Origin: Taudactylus pleione
Taxonomy: Eukaryota > Chordata > Amphibia > Anura > Myobatrachidae
Direction of reading: 5' to 3'
Assembly: GCA_031769625.1 (NCBI GenBank)
Contig: JAUIMM010000124.1
Span: 12,093,501-12,157,500, forward strand
Length of the DNA: 64,000 nucleotides
Shown piece after piece: positions 58,441 to 64,000 of this stretch. The position numbers were made by a program, and so were the translations under genes. A model generated the notes under the pieces. The model had not been told where the DNA came from. It was given only the letters and a program-made list of their open reading frames with translations, and did no database searches. Each line of letters opens with the position of its first letter. Position 1 is the stretch's first letter.

Positions 58441-61143
58441 TTAATAACAGTACATAGATTTATGTAAAACTAAATGGCACTTCATTGGTTGCAGGATTTT
58501 GTGTATTTTAATAAAATAATAGGCAGTGATAATGATTTAATTAATCTTTACAGATCATTGATCCGATTCTGTTGACCAAATTTTTATGTTTCACACATCT
58601 TTCAATGGATAGACACTGTTTTCACTGCATATTTTTTTTTATAAAGTCGTCTTAATACAAATATGAATCAGCCTTCCGCTTCCAAGAAACAGAATTCATA
58701 TGAGTACATTTGTTTCAGTGGCTCACATAATTTAGTGATCAGCAATGCCTTGCTTAATGAAATAAAGTCACAAGACAGGAAGTACTGAAATGGACAATGA
58801 AAAAAAGAAGGAGGAGGAAGGGAGAGAATTTTTCCTCCAATATGGCAGATCACAAAAGTAGAACTTGACAAAAATAGAGAAGACCTTAAACTGTATAACA
58901 CAATTGGGTGCATAAACTAAGTGCATAGGTCGTCACCAGTAGCATATGTGCTCAGTGTATGTCACACACACTTTTTATTTATTTGCATTTTCAATAAAAG
59001 CCTTCATGATAAAGTTTGAATAAAATGTACAAAAAAAAACCCCTCAAACACAGAAAGAACAACTCTGTATGGAAAAAGTTTCCAAAATATGCACACAAAA
59101 TATAGTATGCATAATAGAAACAAAGCAAGCACCTATGAGCTTCAGAGATTACCAATCTGATAATCAAAATCAGTTAGGTAATTATGACAACTATTCTAAG
59201 AATGTATATGCCCCTGTCGGGGACACCTCCTGTAAATTTGCAAATACAAGTGTCCATGTCACCCAAATCTATATAGACAATACATGCACAGAGCAATTTT
59301 GCATATTTAATGCAATGCAAATGGGCGCAAGTTTAACTTCGTGTCAGCTCTACAAAGTTTATCTCCCATTTTAAGTTTTCAAGGGTCCATAACAAAATGC
59401 TGTAAAAGTTAGTAACTTATAAAGTAATGGAGAAAACTAAACTATGAACTGTCAAATAAGACAAAAACATAAAAAAATACACTTTTTCCATGAATGACAT
59501 TAGATGGCACAACAAGCTGGCTCATTGAAGTCAGAAAATGGTTCACCCTTGTCCATTCTACTTTGGCCTGTTGCGGTTTTGCATGGACTACTCCATAGTT
59601 TTATATACCCTGTAATTTCACTTACTGCAGAGCTCATAAGAGAGTGATGTTTAAATTGTATTTGATAGCACCTGCTGAACAAATAGAAGTTTAATGATAA
59701 AGAAGACCTCTCTATCTTGCTTTTGCATAGCAGGAGCATCAAGGCACTAAGCAGAGCAACAGCCTCACTGCTCTACGAACAGAATTTGCCGATAATACAG
59801 CATACGGTGTGGTCAAACTATAACACAAGTTTCTGCAATAAATTGAAGATTAGATTAGCTAAAAATGTCATATTATGTTCATCTGTCTGTAGGTAAGGTT
59901 GCAAATTGCCTGAATCAAGAGACTTGAATCAAGTGCAATCAAGGTGGTATGAACTGTGTATTTACCTGCATATGGGGTAGGTGGGTTGACTGAGGACAAT
60001 GTAGAAGAGAACAGATAACACACAATACTTTGCTGCGCCGCTTCAACCACAGTTGAGAGGAGAAGTGGGTACTGGGCCACAATTTGTTCTATACACATGA
60101 CATTTATGATTAACTTTTAATCATAAGGTGCCACAAATCTGTTTACTTAACACTAACAAAAGCATGATTTGTAAGGCCACTGAGTAGTTGACATAGAATG
60201 CAGCTAAATGTATTCATACAATCCTGCTAGTTTTATTTTCATTATAGCACTTTAAATGATTTCCAGAAGGGCTTGAAGGTGAAGATCCAAATGCATGCTA
60301 TATTTTTATGCACATGATTGATTGGATTAGTGTGACTGCTACAGGCAAAGCAAAACTAAAAATTATTGTTGATATTACTCTAGTTTAGTAAGATTACAAA
60401 CCAAGAAAGGATTCAAATGTTCAATTTTTTTTTACAAATCCAGCATCTTCAAAGTATTACTTATTTGTATACAGAGTTAAAATAATTCTTTAAAATAATC
60501 AGTTCAGCAACACTATTTGAACAATTAAAAAGTGCTCCCTTAGTCTAAAACCAGTTTAATACATCGGCTAAATCTAGTGTTATATATAGTGAGGATGGAG
60601 ATATAAAATGGGTGACATATCATGGACTTTCGATTAATGAGACTTTTCTGCATAGGTAGCATTATAAAAGGGGGACAATTAAAGAGGGAATACTGCACAT
60701 TTAGATACAGAACAGGTAACAGCACATTCCCAGAGTACAAAAGCAATTTTATGGTCCTCTGCTTACATTTCCGCATATACACTTGTTTCAACAGGTAAAG
60801 CGCATGCATTGTCTGCGGAGTAAAAATATTTATATTGATCAGTGAAAGGAGTAGGGAGAATCATGTGTGACCTTTCCAAAGTAGTGATTAGGCGCATAAA
60901 GGTGGTCATTTGTTTTTGTTTTTATCAACAATCAAAAGAAAGATTTCATTTCCATGGGACAAGTTTATTTAAATGAAGATGGGTGGTAAAGGTGCATTTA
61001 AAAAAAGGGATATTCCTTGCTTTGCAGGAGGAAGCAGAACCCTCTTCTCTCTGCAAAAAGAGAATACAATTCACCTTACATCTCTGGAAGCGCTGTATGA
61101 TGTCTGAAAACCCACTAAAGTGGCACAGGAAATAAAGACAGCC
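56581..61143. other. Probable qki intron, no gene seen
   Basis: AT-rich with a (TA)n array at 58396-58432. 57700-58210 looks non-repetitive and information-rich, but without comparison nothing can be assigned. No exon recognised. Confidence 0.4.
58396..58432. repeat. (TA)n microsatellite
   Basis: About 18 uninterrupted TA units. Confidence 0.95.
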
Positions 61144-61146
61144 TTA

Positions 61147-61511
61147 AGCTGGGTACACAATGACAGATATATTGGCAGATCAATTGATCGGCCATTATAT
61201 CTGCTGCCCGTTGGCAAGTGTGTACACACGATATGTCTGTGAACTGTGTCGTTCACAGACATATCGCATTGGCTGTGTTGCACAGTCGGACAGATATGTC
61301 TGCAGACATATCTGTCCATTGGCAAGTATGTACAGGCGGTCTGCAGACCGCGCCAGTACACACACAGCGGCAGCCGCGGGGAGGAGGGCGAGACACTCCC
61401 GACCCGCCCGCCGTGTCCCGCCCCCCAGTCGTCGGGACCCGAGGGCACAAGCAGATGATGGCTGTTCAGTGTGTATGAACGATCATCTGCAGATATACCT
61501 GTACCCACCAT
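61147..61511. mobile_element. MITE with internal double hairpin and CpG-rich block
   Basis: The left end AGCTGGGTACACAATGACAG matches the complement of the right end, AATGGTGGGTACAGGTATAT. Inside are CGATATGTCTGTGAAC / GTTCACAGACATATCG (61229-61266) and the near-perfect palindrome GGACAGATATGTCTGCAGACA then TATCTGTCC (61288-61317). A CpG-dense block follows at 61350-61445. No TTAA or 8-bp duplication could be confirmed. Confidence 0.65.
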
Positions 61512-61989
61512 TACAGCACTTTCACTGTTATAAATAATTAAAGACTTAACACTGGGGAACAGTCAGTCAATCTGTTGCCAGGGATTTAAGAGTTGATTTC
61601 GATTAATTTTGTGCTCCTGATCATGAATACGCCATGCTTATTTTTCAGTTGGCTCTAGTTTTGGAGATATGCATACGTCTTCAATATTTATGAAAAACTA
61701 AATTAAACAATGTTAAAAATAGTTAAAGATATTTTTTATTCTGATTAAATTTGATTCATAAAAGGTTATAAAAATACATAGGATAATTACATAAATGTTA
61801 GGAAGCTATGAACTGATATTTGTAGGATTTTCTTTTGTATTCTTGTTGCAGGCAGTCCCTTTGCAGACTCCAACAGTAAACGGCCATCATGTGACAATCC
61901 CACCTTCCTTGATATCTTTCTTCCATTATCTGAATATCCTGGTGGAACCGAAAAACACACAAAATGATCACAGAGATAAACTAACAACA

Positions 61990-63580
61990 TCACTGTGATC
62001 CCCTAAGTGCACCAGACAGAATACCTAACTTTTTCTTTGTTTGATGTTATCCTGGTGGAACCATTCGCCCTGTTCTTCGCTTAGATCTCCTAGATTGGAC
62101 GGGAAGTGATCTAAATGGCTGCATAAAAAATGTACTTTAATACTTATGTTGGCACCTACTTTCTTGAAACATTTTAGCATGTTGTGGACTAATTCATGAT
62201 AGTTGTCTGCCTTGTGATTGCCTACAAATTTTTGAGTGACAGACAACTCAGCCGTGCTTCAGATTCGGTTTCAGTCATAAAAACTTGGATCCTTCACCAG
62301 TTTCCGTATCTGTGGCAGTCAAAAATTCTTGACTTTAATTTTTCTATACTAAGAGATGGAAATGTTCGACAAATATACATGATGCAATAACCTGACTTGT
62401 CCAATGCTTTTACAAATTGTTTCATTAAACCCAGTTTGATATGGAGAGATTGCAGTATGATTTTTTTTCCTGTCAATTAAGGGCTCATGAATAATGTTGA
62501 CTTCTCCTACAGTTACAACTTCTCTTGGAGATCATACGGTTTGCTGCCAGTGCTATTGTTTTGCACGACTATCCCATAAGCATATGTGACAAGGATACTT
62601 CGTATATCCACTTTGCTGCCCAAGAAAAAAGTTTACCATTTGTAAATCGACACAAACAAACCACTGATGCTGAGAATAAGCAATTTTTCCTAAGACTAAC
62701 TTGATATTTTCATACTGTTCTTTAAGTTTTGTTGAATGACAGCTAGAAATCGATGCAAATTTATTCGCATTGTGCAGTAATATGCATTTTAAGCTCCTAT
62801 TAGAACTATCCAAAAAGAGCCGCCAGTCTTCTGCTCAATATTCTGGTAAGCCCATCATCTGGAGAAGTTCCAGAATATTGTTTCAATACACAAGATTGTT
62901 ATCTTGGCTAAAGAACGGCAGTATGGGTTGCTCTCTATTTCGATACGACGTTATAATAATATCCGGCTCAAGACAGTGCTTTTCTTGAAGTCTGGATGCT
63001 AAAAGCTCAGCTCCTTTTTCGATAAATTCAAGTCACAAATTAAATCGTTTAGTTCCTTTTGAGAAAATTTGTTTGGAGTAGAGGAACTTTCTTCAAACTC
63101 ACTTTCATCTGTGTTCTCACTTGCACTGGATGAAATTAACATTTCCACATCATCACATTCAACTTCGCACAAACTGAATGACGGTACAGGTAAATTTTCG
63201 CTATGTTGTATCGGTTGTTTTGCAGAATTCATACTAGGGTATTCCCATTTGTGTTTCTTAAATAGATTCATACCCTTCAGATTTACAGCACAAAAATAGC
63301 AGTCACTCAAGTGATCTTTTGGCTCACACCACGTCATAGGTGCCAAAATGAAGTCCTTTTCGATCACCTTTAGTTCCAATTGCGGAGTGATTCCACGCAA
63401 GTTTTACAAACTTTGTGAGGCACCCAAATCTTGTCTTGCTGGCTTATGTGACGTCCAAAATAAGCCTGATATGCTTGTTTTACGTATACAGTTATATTTT
63501 TTCTCTCTTTTGCAACACTATATTTGCCACAAATATAACAAAAAACATCAGGGTTGTTAGTACATAGTTTCCGAGAATAG
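61990..63580 (-). pseudogene. Decayed intronless gene of an uncharacterised Cys-rich family
   Basis: Minus-strand frames line up as one protein. Near 63570 comes DVFCYICGKYSVAKERKNIT, then QQDKIWVPHKVCKTCVESLR (Cys pairs typical of a zinc-binding module). PMTWCEPKDHLSDCYFC (63330) follows, then KYPSMNSAKQP-like and NLPVPSFSLC, and an acidic SSSASENTDESEFEE linker. Next are FSQKELNDLICDLNLSKKEL (63050) and DSSNRSLKCILLHNANKFAS (62800). The most distinctive motif is LGQQSGYTKYPCHICLWDSR (62620-62570). After that come LHIKLGLMKQFVKALDKSG (62430) and KVHFLCSHLDHFPSNLGDLS then EEQGEWFHQD (62130-62050). Two frame changes within 63390-63330 and several stops kill it. From memory, the same motif order occurs in unnamed proteins of many invertebrates. 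I know no function; mobile origin is likely but unproven. Confidence 0.7.
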
Positions 63581-63723
63581 CTAATTTTTATGGCGAAAAT
63601 GTTTTGTTTCACACATTCAGTGCTAATTTCCAACAAAAGCAGATGACCTACTGAACAAAAACAAGCCCAAACGGCAGGAAATTGGTTGTAGTGGGACAGA
63701 GAGAGGGCCGAACAAATGAACAA

Positions 63724-64000
63724 GTGTGCTGTGTCACTCTGTCCTCTCCATTACCCCTCTCTGTATGCTGGGAGGAGGCGTGGCTGTGGTCTGAGGATGT
63801 CCCAGCAGGCTCAGCAGTGCACTGCCACGTCTCCTCCCAGCATTAGTGAGGAGATTTTGATTTGTTATGTGTCTCAAATGTGACTACCAGCTACGTTATC
63901 ACAAATAAAACAAATTCTTGTTATTGCCGAAAGAGGGTAGTTAAAAAAAAGCAAAACTAAGTCAATTTTGTTACGTAAAGCAGGTTTAGACTAGTAGTAT
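63724..64000. other. No gene seen
   Basis: Contains GCTGGGAGGAGGCGTGG near 63767 and its inverted partner CCACGTCTCCTCCCAGC near 63825, an inverted pair of about 17 bp that may mark the margin of the neighbouring mobile element. Confidence 0.4.

Noticed and set aside
61071..61537. Overlapping open frames of 125-146 codons on both strands
   Set aside because: They follow from a CpG-rich palindromic MITE; mirrored frames on both strands are expected and no domain is seen.
34558..64000. Search for the QKI KH/STAR-domain exons upstream of the common exon
   Set aside because: No stretch resembling the KH core or the …[12 protein letters not shown] exon end was found; they probably lie beyond 64 kb.
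1..64000. CRISPR arrays, tRNA/rRNA genes, bacterial operons
   Set aside because: None seen; the tandem repeats lack unique spacers and the gene structure is eukaryotic.

Overview
This is a vertebrate nuclear genomic window, probably from an amphibian and most likely a frog. It is AT-rich and repeat-dense. The only host gene I can support is the 3' part of a quaking-type RNA-binding protein gene (qki), read on the minus strand. Four exons fit with consistent splice phases. They are the penultimate common exon (34264-34557), the QKI-6-type terminal exon encoding GMAFPTKG (27068-27093), the QKI-5-type nuclear-localisation exon (26171-26245), and the QKI-5 terminal exon encoding AATGN plus stop (23064-23080), followed by a long 3' UTR running toward about 20.3 kb. 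No KH-domain exon and no QKI-7-type tail (EWIEMP...) was found. The sequence above 34557 is therefore probably qki intron, and the sequence below about 20.3 kb is downstream intergenic DNA. The amphibian assignment is an inference from the mix of Tc1/mariner, hAT, TTAA-target and foldback elements, the large introns and the qki protein sequence. A lungfish or other repeat-rich vertebrate is not excluded.

Layout. 0-5.4 kb: a decayed hAT transposase interrupted by smaller elements, then a series of foldback repeats. 5.9-6.9 kb: two tandem arrays. 7-13.1 kb: AT-rich intergenic DNA with short MITEs and a 1.76-kb composite element containing an inverted repeat and a minisatellite. 13.6-14.8 kb: a decayed mariner. 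15.0-16.2 kb: an interspersed repeat split by a solo LTR with a 5-bp target duplication. 17.4 kb: a 180-bp hAT MITE with a perfect 8-bp duplication. 20.3-34.6 kb: the qki 3' end; its introns carry one Tc1 transposon nested inside another, plus three members of a MITE family ending in GACACATCTGTA. 38.0 kb: a 256-bp almost perfect palindromic hAT element. 39.7 kb: a 49-bp hAT-type insertion of the same terminal family. 40.0-41.6 kb: a 1.55-kb hAT element. 44.3-45.1 kb: an interspersed repeat with a GA-rich tail. 48.9-50.2 kb: a dead Tc1. 54.1-55.0 kb: a hAT and a TTAA-target MITE. 61.1-61.5 kb: a CpG-rich double-hairpin element. 62-63.6 kb: a decayed, intronless open frame of a protein family I recognise only as uncharacterised and widespread in invertebrates.

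How it fits together. The qki gene chooses between C-terminal tails by alternative 3' exons. The sequence holds motifs matching or nearly matching the QKI response element (ACUAAY plus a UAAY half-site): across the QKI-5 stop codon, upstream of the QKI-5 exon acceptor, and in the distal 3' UTR. This fits self-regulation. Nearly everything else is mobile-element sequence in which open frames are broken. I see no bacterial features, CRISPR array, rRNA or tRNA gene.
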